A DNA stretch of 36,077 bases from Chthonomonas sp. UBA2362 (GTDB taxonomy: Bacteria; Armatimonadota; Fimbriimonadia; Fimbriimonadales; Fimbriimonadaceae): the NCBI GenBank assembly GCA_002344135.1, contig DDTO01000003.1, positions 1 through 36,077 on the forward strand, written 5' to 3'. A program made the position numbers and the translations under genes. Position 1 is the first letter of the stretch, and each line of letters starts with the position of its first letter. Shown one piece after another: positions 16,718 to 23,995 of the stretch. The notes under the pieces were generated by a model. The model saw nothing but the letters and a program-made list of their open reading frames with translations, did not search any database and was not told where the DNA came from.

Positions 16718-17377
16718 TCAGACGCTTTGGGCTTTGCGTTCGAGCTGCTTGATCACCGCTTCCGTCCGGCTATTCACCTGAAGCTTCTCGAGGATCGAGC
16801 TGACGTGGTTCTTGACGGTCTTCTCCGCGATAAAGAGCTGATCGGCGATCTCTTTGTTGCGGAGGCCCTTGGCCATCATATCGAGGATCTCTTCCTCGCG
16901 GGGCGAAAGGACGTAGAACTCGGTGCCGTCGCTTCGTAGGCGATTGTCCCTGGGCGGGAACGCCTGGATGATCTTGGTGGCGACCTTCGGCGTTATCTTC
17001 GCTCCGCCCTGGTCGGCGGCTCGGATAGCATCGATCACTTCTTGGGGGGTCGAAGTCTTCAGGAGGTAGCCCAAGGCTCCGGCGGCGATGGCGTCGAAAA
17101 TGGTGTCGTCGTCTTCGTTTACCGTCAGGACCACGACCCGCACCGTCTTCTCCTGCTTCAGGAGCGCTTTGATCAGTTCAATGCCGTTCATGCGCGGCAT
17201 GTTAATGTCGGTCAGGAGGACGTCGGGCGGGGTTTCGAGGCAGAACTCCAGGGCTTCGAGCCCGTCGGCGCAAACGCCCAGCAGTTCGCACTCCGGCATG
17301 AGGCTCAGGGTCTTTTGGAGCGCGTTCCGATAGGGCGCCTCGTCGTCGGCGACGACCGTTCGAATGATGCTGGACAT
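16718..17377 (-). CDS. NarL/LuxR-family response regulator
   Basis: The 219-residue protein has a receiver domain with acidic pocket Asp11-Asp12, phospho-acceptor Asp57 (LLTDINMP), Thr85 and Lys107. It also has a C-terminal helix-turn-helix (LSPREEEILDMMAKGLRNKEIADQL, then KTVKNHVSSIL). It is a DNA-binding transcription factor activated by a histidine kinase, and no kinase gene is adjacent. The ATG at 17377 lies 6 nt after TATACT on the minus strand with no ribosome site, so the message is probably leaderless. It heads the long minus-strand run ending at htrA, though whether all nine genes share one transcript is not shown. Confidence 0.93.
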   Translation of the reverse strand: MSSIIRTVVADDEAPYRNALQKTLSLMPECELLGVCADGLEALEFCLETPPDVLLTDINMPRMNGIELIKALLKQEKTVRVVVLTVNEDDDTIFDAIAAGALGYLLKTSTPQEVIDAIRAADQGGAKITPKVATKIIQAFPPRDNRLRSDGTEFYVLSPREEEILDMMAKGLRNKEIADQLFIAEKTVKNHVSSILEKLQVNSRTEAVIKQLERKAQSV

Positions 17378-17383
17378 ACTGGC

Positions 17384-17389
17384 AGTATA
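17384..17389 (-). promoter_or_regulatory. -10 element for the response regulator gene
   Basis: TATACT on the minus strand is separated from the ATG by 6 nt (GCCAGT). The hexamer matches the sigma-70 -10 consensus in five of six positions. The arrangement repeats that seen at many starts in this window. Confidence 0.6.
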
Positions 17390-17443
17390 CACGGCGATCC
17401 GGGGATCGACCGACGTTCCGCGCCCTTCGACCCAGATTGCCGA

Positions 17444-17764
17444 TCAGGGCGAGAACAAGGCGTCGAACTCACTGAGACGGCCGCATAGGCCCGCAGCCTC
17501 CGGGAACCCGTCGAACTCGCGAACCGCCTGCGCCCCTACCATGCTCTGGCTAGGCCATGGACCCCCTTCTGCCAGCCGCTGGCGAACCGTCGGGACGAAG
17601 ACATATCGCAGCCACTGTGCAAAGGCCATGGTGTCCATGCCGAAGGCGCCCATGTTGTCGAAGGCCTCCTTCGGCGGCTCTGGAACGTCCCAGAGTCCGG
17701 AAGCAACCATTTCGTCCTCGATCGCGTCCATAAGCGCCTGAACTTGGCCGTTCCATTCGGTCAT
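17444..17764 (-). CDS. YqcC-like protein (DUF446)
   Basis: The 106-residue product matches the YqcC family: an N-terminal helix with ALMDAIEDEMVASGLW, then PPKEAFDNMGAFGMDTMAFAQWLRYVFVP, and ending with LCGRLSEFDALF. Members are small helical proteins of about 105-110 residues with no established function, sometimes linked to tRNA pseudouridine synthase TruC. I take the ATG at 17764, which has CACAAT 6 nt upstream; an ATG at 17800 would run across the divergent gene's start. Only 28 bp separate this start from that of the metal ATPase. Confidence 0.88.
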   Translation of the reverse strand: MTEWNGQVQALMDAIEDEMVASGLWDVPEPPKEAFDNMGAFGMDTMAFAQWLRYVFVPTVRQRLAEGGPWPSQSMVGAQAVREFDGFPEAAGLCGRLSEFDALFSP

Positions 17765-17770
17765 CGACCG

Positions 17771-17787
17771 ATTGTGGCTTCCATAAT
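17771..17787. promoter_or_regulatory. back-to-back -10 elements for the yqcC-like gene and the metal ATPase
   Basis: CACAAT on the minus strand (17776-17771) lies 6 nt before the yqcC-like ATG. CATAAT on the plus strand (17782-17787) lies 5 nt before the ATPase GTG. Five base pairs separate the hexamers, so RNA polymerase could not hold both promoters at once. Confidence 0.55.
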
Positions 17788-17792
17788 AGGCT

Positions 17793-19829
17793 GTGCGCAT
17801 CTTCCGCGACGTCCAGGCGATGCTCACCGCCCTGTGCGGACTCTTCTTGGTTCTCAGTTTGGTCGTGCTGATACCGGGATTGGAGCCGTATCGGCATCCA
17901 GCCCTGCCGATCCTGAGCGTCGTGTTCGGATCGTACTTCGCGCTCAAAGCCGCGGCAAGAGCGGTGCAAGACCGTCGTCTCGACGTGAACATCCTGATGG
18001 TACTGGCGGCGGCGGGGGCGATCGTCGTCGGGCACGTCGAGGATGCGGCGGCCCTGTTGTTCCTGTTCAGCCTCTCAAGCACGCTCGAGCACATGGCGAT
18101 GGCGAAGACGCAGTCCGCCATCGAGAGTCTCATCAAGCTCCGGCCAGACACTGCGATCCGCGTTGTCGACGGGGGAGACGAGATGGTGCCGACCGAGAGC
18201 TTGCGCGTCGGGGATGTCGTCCGGGTCCTGCCCTTCCAGCAGATTCCCGCCGACGGCACGATGCTCCAAGCCCACGCCTCGATCGACGAGAGCGCGATGA
18301 CCGGCGAATCGACGGCCATCGAGAAGCAGGAAGGGGACCGACTCATGGCGGGCACTCAGAACCTCGACTCGATGCTCACCATGCGCGTCTCGGCGGAGGT
18401 CGGCGAAAGCACGCTCGAGAAAATCGTCGCAATCGTCCAAGAAGCGCAGGAGAACAAGGCGAGCGGGGAGAGGATCAGCCAGTGGTTCGGGCAGACCTAC
18501 ACGATCTTCGTCGTCGCCTGCTTCCTCGTTTCGCTCGGCGTGCGTTGGATGCTGGGCGGGAGTTCCGCGGGCTTCGACTGGATGGGGCAGGCGCTCTATC
18601 CTTCGCTCATCCTGCTCGTGGCACTCAGCCCTTGCGCGGTGGTGATCTCGACTCCCGCCTCGACCCTCAGCGCGCTCGCGTATGCGGCGAGGCGCGGCAT
18701 TCTCGTCCGCGGCGGCGAGTTCATCGAGATTGCGGGAACGATACGGGTCGTCGCTCTCGACAAGACGGGCACCCTGACCGAAGGGAAGCCGAAGCTGGTC
18801 GAGGTCTGCATCGGGCACCCAGTGCAAGAGGCGTGCTTGGCGGCGATTGCGCGGGACAGCGGACACTCCTGCCCCGAGTGTACGGCGATCACCTGCTGGC
18901 ATCGTGAGGATACACCCGGCGCCGAGACTCGAGAGGCGCTTCGCTTTGCCGGAGGCGCAGAGGCCTTCAGCACGCACCCGATCGCCCAAGCGATCGTTGC
19001 CGCGGCGAAGGCTGAGGCGATCGACATCCCCGAGGCTGAGAGCCACCGGGCCGTAAGCGGCTTCGGTATCGAAGCCCGCATCGAGGGGACCGACGTCAAG
19101 ATTGGCCAGTTGCGGTTCTTCGATTCCGAGGGCGAACTGCCCAGCGGGTTCCGCGAGCACGTCGACGAAATGCGCACGCGCGGTCTTACTGCCGTACTCA
19201 TGCGCTATGGCAACGAGTGGTGCGCGCTAGGCCTGCGCGACGAACCGAGGCCGACCGCCAAGGCGTTCGTCGAAGACTTGCATGAGGCAGGCGTCAAAAG
19301 GGTAGCCGTGCTCACCGGAGACAACGCTGCCACCGCTCAGGCCGTCGCCCAGGAGCTAGGCATCGACGAAGTCTATGCCGGAATCTTGCCCGACGAAAAA
19401 GCCGAACTGATTCAGAAGTGGGTGTCCTCAAAGGTGCCGGTCGCCATGGTCGGCGACGGAGTGAACGACGCTCCCGCTCTGGCTTCGGCGAACCTGGGTG
19501 TCGCGATGGGCGGCCTTGGCAGCGATATCGCGCTCAAGGCGGCCGACGTCGTTCTGGTACAGGATCGTATCGAGAGAGTGCCGGAGCTGATGCGTCTTGG
19601 CCAAATGGCCAACCGGATCATTCGGACGAACCTGTTCTTCGCCTCCGGCGTCATCGTGGCGCTGACGGTGTCATCGCTCTTCTTCAGCCTGCCGCTTCCG
19701 GTGGCGGTCGTGGGTCACGAGGGCTCGACGGTGCTGGTCATTCTCAACGGCCTCCGCCTGCTCCGCGGTCCCGGAATCCGGTCCACCGGGGGCTCGAGTT
19801 TCGCCTCGCCCGTTACTGCATCGACGTAG
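17793..19829 (+). CDS. P1B-4-type heavy-metal translocating ATPase
   Basis: The 678-residue membrane pump has TGES at 170-173, the ion-site motif SPC at 279-281, the phosphorylated DKTGT at 323-327, the nucleotide-domain HP at 395-396, GDGVND at 554-559 and HEGST at 642-646 in the last membrane segments. SPC with HEGST marks the P1B-4 class, which exports Co, Fe, Zn or related divalent ions. There is no N-terminal metal-binding domain. A cluster of His358, Cys360, Cys363, Cys368 and His370 is inserted between the phosphorylation and nucleotide-binding parts and may sense metal. The GTG at 17793 fits a CATAAT 5 nt upstream; the ATG at 17820 is an alternative. The tail after HEGST is short. Confidence 0.93.
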   Translation: MRIFRDVQAMLTALCGLFLVLSLVVLIPGLEPYRHPALPILSVVFGSYFALKAAARAVQDRRLDVNILMVLAAAGAIVVGHVEDAAALLFLFSLSSTLEHMAMAKTQSAIESLIKLRPDTAIRVVDGGDEMVPTESLRVGDVVRVLPFQQIPADGTMLQAHASIDESAMTGESTAIEKQEGDRLMAGTQNLDSMLTMRVSAEVGESTLEKIVAIVQEAQENKASGERISQWFGQTYTIFVVACFLVSLGVRWMLGGSSAGFDWMGQALYPSLILLVALSPCAVVISTPASTLSALAYAARRGILVRGGEFIEIAGTIRVVALDKTGTLTEGKPKLVEVCIGHPVQEACLAAIARDSGHSCPECTAITCWHREDTPGAETREALRFAGGAEAFSTHPIAQAIVAAAKAEAIDIPEAESHRAVSGFGIEARIEGTDVKIGQLRFFDSEGELPSGFREHVDEMRTRGLTAVLMRYGNEWCALGLRDEPRPTAKAFVEDLHEAGVKRVAVLTGDNAATAQAVAQELGIDEVYAGILPDEKAELIQKWVSSKVPVAMVGDGVNDAPALASANLGVAMGGLGSDIALKAADVVLVQDRIERVPELMRLGQMANRIIRTNLFFASGVIVALTVSSLFFSLPLPVAVVGHEGSTVLVILNGLRLLRGPGIRSTGGSSFASPVTAST

Positions 19830-19855
19830 CTCGCGGATGGCTCCTGTCTGACGAT

Positions 19856-20914
19856 CTACGACTTGTTGCGAATATGCAGCAGGTCGCCGTCGCGGATGAC
19901 GTACTCTTTGCCTTCGAGGTGCATTTTGCCCGCCGAATAAGCGGCGTCCAGAGAACCGGCGGCGAGGTAGTCCTCGTAGTGCACGACTTCGGCGCGAATG
20001 AACCCCTTGGCGATGTCGGTATGGATCGTGCCTGCCGCCTTGAGGGCGCTGGAGCCTTCTCTGAGCGGCCAGGCGCGGGTCTCGTTCTCGCCGGCAGTGA
20101 AGAAAGTGATGAGTCCGAGGGCGTCGTAGACCGCCTTCATGAGCTTCGCGCCGGCGGTTTCCTCGATGCCGAGATCGGCGAGGAATTCGGGCTGGTCCGC
20201 AGCGTCGAGCTGCGAGACCTCCTCCTCTAGGGTCGCGCACACGGCGAAGGCCGGGGTGCCGATCTTGTTCAGTTCGGCCATGCGGGCCCGGATCGGCTCG
20301 CCGGCGGCTCCGGCTTCGCTCTCGCTCACGTTGAAAGCCACCACCATCGGCTTGGCGGTCAGGAGTTGATAGTTGCGGACGATCGTTTGCTCGTCCTCGG
20401 TCATCTCAAGGGAGCGGATCGGGCGACCCTCTTCTACCTGCGGGAGGATTCGCTCGAAGAGGAGTTTTTCGAGGTAGTCGGCGTGCCCCGGCGTCTTGAC
20501 GTTCTGCGACCTCGTCAGCCGTTGGAGCCGGTTTTCCAGCACTTGCTGATCGACGAGGACGAGTTCTTCGTCAACCGTTCGTTGGTCCCGCAATGGATCC
20601 ACCTCTGTGTAGTAAGGGGCCATAGGGGACTCGAAAGCGCGCACGACGTGAAGCAACAACTCGGCTTGGCGGGCGCCGTCGAGGAACCGCTGCCCCATGA
20701 TCTTCGGACTCCCGCCCTGGATGGCTTCGATATCGTCGTGAAGGACGACCATCGCCGGGGTGACCTTCTTGGGCCGGACCTGGGCGACGATGGTATCGAA
20801 CCGCTCGTCCGGTACCGGCACGGAGGTGACATCCCCCTTGGCTTGGCCCTTGGCGGCGGCCCGGTAGAGTGTGCTCCGGCCCGATGATCCGAAGCCGATC
20901 AGCGCGACCTTCAT
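19856..20914 (-). CDS. YchF/OLA1-like protein with degenerate P-loop
   Basis: The 352-residue product has a well-kept C-terminal TGS domain: FFTAGENETRAWPL, AAGTIHTDIAKGFIRAEV and EGKEYVIRDGDLLHIR. This identifies the YchF/OLA1 family of ribosome-associated ATPases. The N-terminal P-loop, normally G-x-P-N-V-G-K-S, reads G-F-G-S-S-G-R-S at residues 7-14, so the nucleotide-binding Lys is Arg13. The G3 region, normally DIAGLV, is also altered (HDDIEAIQGG). It is therefore probably a weak or non-hydrolysing relative, and a second, normal ychF may exist elsewhere. The ATG overlaps the stop of a tiny membrane-protein gene by 4 bp. Confidence 0.88.
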   Translation of the reverse strand: MKVALIGFGSSGRSTLYRAAAKGQAKGDVTSVPVPDERFDTIVAQVRPKKVTPAMVVLHDDIEAIQGGSPKIMGQRFLDGARQAELLLHVVRAFESPMAPYYTEVDPLRDQRTVDEELVLVDQQVLENRLQRLTRSQNVKTPGHADYLEKLLFERILPQVEEGRPIRSLEMTEDEQTIVRNYQLLTAKPMVVAFNVSESEAGAAGEPIRARMAELNKIGTPAFAVCATLEEEVSQLDAADQPEFLADLGIEETAGAKLMKAVYDALGLITFFTAGENETRAWPLREGSSALKAAGTIHTDIAKGFIRAEVVHYEDYLAAGSLDAAYSAGKMHLEGKEYVIRDGDLLHIRNKS

Positions 20915-21072
20915 TTCTTCTCCCCGGCGGCTTCGAATTCCACCTTGACGGGCCGGTCGCCGAGCTGATGAGGAAGCACCCAGAAGAGGTAAAGGGATAC
21001 GAGAAGCAAGACGAGCGGCAGCCAGGGGAACCGCCGCTCTCGGGTTGGTCGGGGGGTTTCCGCGCCTCTCAC
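20911..21072 (-). CDS. 53-residue single-span membrane protein
   Basis: The product has a basic N terminus (RPTRERRFPW), one hydrophobic segment (LPLVLLLVSLYLFWVLP) and a short charged tail (VKVEFEAAGEKK). I do not recognise a family. The GTG start at 21072 lies 8 nt after TATACT on the minus strand, and the stop overlaps the ATG of the YchF-like gene, so the pair should be co-expressed. Its coupling to a divergent YchF suggests a possible membrane tether for that protein, which is inference from position only. Confidence 0.65.
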   Translation of the reverse strand: MRGAETPRPTRERRFPWLPLVLLLVSLYLFWVLPHQLGDRPVKVEFEAAGEKK

Positions 21073-21080
21073 GGAGCGAG

Positions 21081-21086
21081 AGTATA
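21081..21086 (-). promoter_or_regulatory. -10 element for the small membrane protein and YchF-like gene
   Basis: TATACT on the minus strand ends 8 nt before the GTG at 21072, with no ribosome site between. The -35 region would fall in the GC-rich palindromic spacer. Confidence 0.5.
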
Positions 21087-21100
21087 GCGCGGCGCGGTCG

Positions 21101-21121
21101 AAAGCGCGGTCAGGCCCGCGC
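21101..21121. repeat. palindromic intergenic repeat, copy 1
   Basis: This 21-bp sequence matches positions 30227-30247 at 20 of 21 positions. GCGCGG..CAG..CCCGCGC is nearly self-complementary. Here it can extend to a larger hairpin, with GGCGCGG at 21091-21097 pairing with CCGCGCC at 21116-21122. It looks like a short REP-like element. Confidence 0.55.
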
Positions 21122-21134
21122 CGCCAATGAGGGA

Positions 21135-22085
21135 CTAGTTCGCGAACAGCCGCCCCACAACGGCAAGATCCACGTTTCCGCCCGACAGAATAACCCCGAC
21201 CCGTTTCCCCTGGGCCTCGACCTTGCCCTCGAGGATGGCCGCAAGGCCCAGGGCACCGGTCGGCTCGACCACCAGCTTCATCCGCTCCCATAGAGGTCGC
21301 ATTGCCCGGACGATGGCGCCGTCAGAAACGCTCACTATATCCGAGACGAGTTCGCGGATGATCGCGAAGGTCAGGACACCCAGAGAAGGCGTCCGCGCCC
21401 CGTCGGCGATGGTGACAGGATCGGCCACCGACTGCAACACGCCGGCGCGGAACGATCGGCAGCCGTCGTCGCCCGCCTCGGGTTCGACACCGACGACACG
21501 GCATCCCGGCGAAAGCGCCTGCGCCGACAGCGCCGACCCGGACAGGAGCCCCCCGCCCCCGCACGGCACGACGAGCACGTCGAGCGGGCCGACTTCTTCG
21601 AACAGCTCCTGGGCGCAGGTTCCCTGCCCGGCGACGATTCGCTCGTCGTCGTAGGGTGGAACGATCGTCAGATTACGCTCCTCGGAGAGGCGTCGGCCGA
21701 GCTCTTCTCGCGTGGTTTCGTCGCGGTCGAAGAGGACGATCTCGGCTCCATACCCACGTGTCGCCTCCACTTTGACCTCCGGCGCGTCGCGAGGCATGAC
21801 GATCAGTGTCGGCACTCCGAGCAGCAGCCCCGCCAGCGCGAGAGCTTGGGCATGGTTTCCGCTGGAAAAGGTCAGCACCCCTCGGGCGCGCTGGCCCTCA
21901 TCCAGACTCGAGAGGGCATTGTACGCGCCGCGGAACTTGAACGCTCCCGCCCGCTGGAAGTTCTCGCACTTAAAGAACAAGTTCGCCCCGGTCCACTCGT
22001 TCAGCGTACGGGAGGTGTGCACGGGAGTCCGGTGAGCGACGCCCTCGAGGCGCCCAGCCGCCCGCACGACATCCTGGTAGTCCAT
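21135..22085 (-). CDS. PLP-dependent threonine/serine dehydratase (IlvA/serine racemase family)
   Basis: The 316-residue enzyme has the PLP Lys50 in GAFKFRGA, SSGNHAQA around residue 75 for substrate carboxylate binding, and the phosphate-binding loop PCGGGGLLSG. It has no C-terminal ACT-like regulatory domain, so it is the short catabolic type: threonine or serine deaminase, or serine racemase. Sequence alone does not separate these. I start at the ATG at 22085, because the longer frame runs through the divergent ABC gene. CACAAT lies 6 nt upstream. The 34 bp to the ABC gene's GTG hold two opposed -10 boxes. Confidence 0.9.
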   Translation of the reverse strand: MDYQDVVRAAGRLEGVAHRTPVHTSRTLNEWTGANLFFKCENFQRAGAFKFRGAYNALSSLDEGQRARGVLTFSSGNHAQALALAGLLLGVPTLIVMPRDAPEVKVEATRGYGAEIVLFDRDETTREELGRRLSEERNLTIVPPYDDERIVAGQGTCAQELFEEVGPLDVLVVPCGGGGLLSGSALSAQALSPGCRVVGVEPEAGDDGCRSFRAGVLQSVADPVTIADGARTPSLGVLTFAIIRELVSDIVSVSDGAIVRAMRPLWERMKLVVEPTGALGLAAILEGKVEAQGKRVGVILSGGNVDLAVVGRLFAN

Positions 22086-22091
22086 TCCGTC

Positions 22092-22113
22092 ATTGTGGAG
22101 CGGGTGGTACGCT
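22092..22113. promoter_or_regulatory. back-to-back -10 elements for the dehydratase and ABC ATPase genes
   Basis: On the minus strand CACAAT (22097-22092) sits 6 nt before the dehydratase ATG. On the plus strand TACGCT (22108-22113) sits 6 nt before the ABC GTG. The hexamers are 10 bp apart and both messages would be leaderless. TACGCT is a weak match to consensus. Confidence 0.5.
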
Positions 22114-22119
22114 CCCGGC

Positions 22120-23634
22120 GTGGCGGCGATCCTCGAGGCCCGATCGATCACCAAGCGCTTCCCCGGGGTTGTCGCTCTCGACGAGGTCGATCTCTCGGTC
22201 GAGGCTGGCTCGTGCCACGCCCTCATGGGCGAGAACGGCGCAGGGAAGAGCACGCTCGGAAAGATCTTCGCCGGGCTCTATCAACCCGACGAAGGCGAGG
22301 TGATCTTCGAAGGGCGAGCCGAACGTTTCACGACCCCGACAGCCGCGCTGCGAGCCGGGATCAGCATGGTCCACCAAGAGTTGGTGTTCTGTGAAAACCT
22401 CAGCGTGGCGGAGAATCTGTCTCTCGACCGGTTTCCGAAGAAAGGGCTCTTCCTCGATCGAACCGAGATGATCCGCCGGGCGACGGAGTGGCTCGATCGG
22501 ATCGGTGCCGACGTCGATCCCCGTGCGCCGGTCGGCGAATTGCCGATCGCCAAGCGGCAATTGGTCCAGATTGCCGGCGCGGTCGGCCGCGGAGCAAGGC
22601 TCATCGTGTTCGACGAACCAACGAGTAGCCTGTCCCAGCACGAAGTGAACATCCTTTTCGAGCAGATTCGCGCGCTGAAGGCCGGTGGGGTCACTTGCGT
22701 CTACGTCTCCCATCGCCTCGAGGAAGTGTATGAGCTTTGCGACACCGTGACGGTCCTGCGCGACGGTCGCTTGGTCGCGACGAGGCCGATCGCGGATGTG
22801 GATCGCTCCGAACTGGTGTGCCTCATGATCGGCCGCGAACTCGAGATGGTCGATTCGATGCGCTCGGCGGGCGAGCCCGGTGAAGTCGCCCTGGAGGTGA
22901 GGAACCTCGACAGTCCAGGTCGCTTCGAGGACGTTACTTTCACCGTCCGCCGAGGCGAGATCGTCGGCTTTGCCGGGCTCGTGGGCTCGGGCCGAACCGA
23001 GATTGTGGAAACGGTGTTCGGGCTCGACTCGCAGGGAAGCGGCCAGGTGCGGGTCGGGGGCCGCTTGCTGATTCGGCGTTCACCTGCCGCTTCGATGCGC
23101 GCCGGGCTGGGGATGATCCCCGAGGACCGCAAGCGCAATGGGCTGGTACTCAGCATGAACGCCCGAGAGAACATCAGCCTTCCGACGCTGAACGAACTGG
23201 CTCGACTGGGGTGGATCGCTTCCGCCCGCGAACGACGGATGGCGGAGGAGTACTTCCGTGCGCTTCGAGTCAAGGCTCCTTCGATCGAATCCGGGGTGGA
23301 GGGACTATCGGGGGGGAATCAGCAGAAGGTCGTTATCGCCAAGTGGCTTGCCGCCAACTGCGAGGTTCTCATCCTCGACGAACCGACTCGCGGCGTGGAC
23401 GTCGGCGCGAAGGCCGAGATCCACGAACTCATCCGCGGTTTGGCGCGAGGGGGGAAGGCGATCGTAGTCATAAGCAGCGACCTGCCGGAACTTCTCGCAC
23501 TAAGCACCCGCTTCGTCGTCGTCCGGCTCGGGCGGCTGGTGGGTGAGCTCCCTGGAGAGGGCGCCGACGAGGAGGCCCTGATGAGGCTAATGACGGGGGT
23601 GGAAAGCGAATCGCGGACCAGTGCCGGGACCTAA
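22120..23634 (+). CDS. sugar-type ABC transporter ATP-binding protein with two nucleotide-binding domains (RbsA/MglA family)
   Basis: The 504-residue protein contains two fused ATPase domains. The first has Walker A GENGAGKST, Q-loop HQELVF and Walker B LIVFDEPTSSLS, with an atypical signature LPIAKRQLVQIA. The second has the degenerate Walker A GLVGSGRTE usual in RbsA/MglA-type proteins, signature LSGGNQQKV and Walker B LILDEPTRGVDVGAKAEI. Such proteins energise import of ribose, galactose, nucleosides or similar. No permease or binding-protein gene lies next to it, which is unusual. I use the GTG at 22120; the open frame before it is not family-like. Confidence 0.92.
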   Translation: MAAILEARSITKRFPGVVALDEVDLSVEAGSCHALMGENGAGKSTLGKIFAGLYQPDEGEVIFEGRAERFTTPTAALRAGISMVHQELVFCENLSVAENLSLDRFPKKGLFLDRTEMIRRATEWLDRIGADVDPRAPVGELPIAKRQLVQIAGAVGRGARLIVFDEPTSSLSQHEVNILFEQIRALKAGGVTCVYVSHRLEEVYELCDTVTVLRDGRLVATRPIADVDRSELVCLMIGRELEMVDSMRSAGEPGEVALEVRNLDSPGRFEDVTFTVRRGEIVGFAGLVGSGRTEIVETVFGLDSQGSGQVRVGGRLLIRRSPAASMRAGLGMIPEDRKRNGLVLSMNARENISLPTLNELARLGWIASARERRMAEEYFRALRVKAPSIESGVEGLSGGNQQKVVIAKWLAANCEVLILDEPTRGVDVGAKAEIHELIRGLARGGKAIVVISSDLPELLALSTRFVVVRLGRLVGELPGEGADEEALMRLMTGVESESRTSAGT

Positions 23635-23650
23635 ATTTTCCCCCCTAGTA

Positions 23651-23679
23651 TTGCCAAAGGCCGTCAGACGGGGCATAAT
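23651..23679 (+). promoter_or_regulatory. sigma-70-type promoter of the small lipoprotein gene
   Basis: TTGCCA (23651-23656) and CATAAT (23674-23679) are separated by exactly 17 bp, so five of six positions match consensus in each hexamer. This is the best complete promoter in the window. Transcription should begin near 23686, leaving a leader of about 107 nt. Confidence 0.8.
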
Positions 23680-23685
23680 ACCGCC

Positions 23686-23792
23686 AAGTTAGATCCGCAA
23701 CCCGGTCTTCGGGCTAAGGGTATAACCGGTACGCGGTTCGTCCGCGAGCGTCGAGTCTAGGTTCGGCGCGAACTATAGGAGGTGTCGTTCAG
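23686..23792 (+). other. structured 5' leader of the small lipoprotein mRNA
   Basis: Three hairpins can be drawn: CCCG/CGGG (23701-23713), CGCGG-TTCGT-CCGCG (23732-23746) and TA(G)GTTC-GGCGC-GAACTA (23758-23775, one bulged G). The last ends immediately before a perfect AGGAGGT ribosome site (23777-23783), 9 nt from the ATG. The leader could stabilise a highly expressed message or regulate access to the ribosome site. No known riboswitch class is recognised. Confidence 0.5.
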
Positions 23793-23906
23793 ATGAAGAA
23801 AGTTATTGCGATCGTGCTCGCTGTATGCGCTCTCGGTGTGTTCATGTCCGGTTGCTCGAAGAGCGAGGAACCGGCTGCCGAGCCGGCGAAGGAAGGCGGC
23901 AAGTAA
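23793..23906 (+). CDS. 37-residue lipoprotein
   Basis: The product reads MKKVIAIVLAVCALGVFMSGC, a textbook lipoprotein signal, followed by a mature tail of only 16 residues after the lipidated Cys21, rich in Glu, Ala, Pro and Lys. It is too short for most gene callers. A strong promoter, perfect Shine-Dalgarno sequence and strong terminator all point to a real and probably abundant product. Its size and make-up recall entericidin-like small lipoproteins, but I see no sequence match that would name it. The unit is self-contained between the ABC ATPase gene and ispA. Confidence 0.85.
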   Translation: MKKVIAIVLAVCALGVFMSGCSKSEEPAAEPAKEGGK

Positions 23907-23928
23907 GGTCTCGACAGTAGTCGGAATT

Positions 23929-23964
23929 GGGCTCCCGGCCATGCGCCGGGGGCCCTTTTCTATT
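23929..23964 (+). terminator. intrinsic terminator of the small lipoprotein gene
   Basis: An 11-bp stem (23929-23939 with 23945-23955, one G-U pair) with a 5-nt loop is followed by TTTTCTATT. It is the clearest rho-independent terminator in the window and separates the unit from ispA, whose promoter must lie just after it. Confidence 0.92.
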
Positions 23965-23982
23965 GTCGGATGCTCCCTCAAG

Positions 23983-23988
23983 TACACT
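23983..23988 (+). promoter_or_regulatory. -10 element for leaderless ispA
   Basis: TACACT ends 7 nt before the GTG start of ispA and directly follows the lipoprotein terminator. No ribosome site lies between. The -35 region is poor. Confidence 0.5.
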
Positions 23989-23995
23989 TTGCCTC

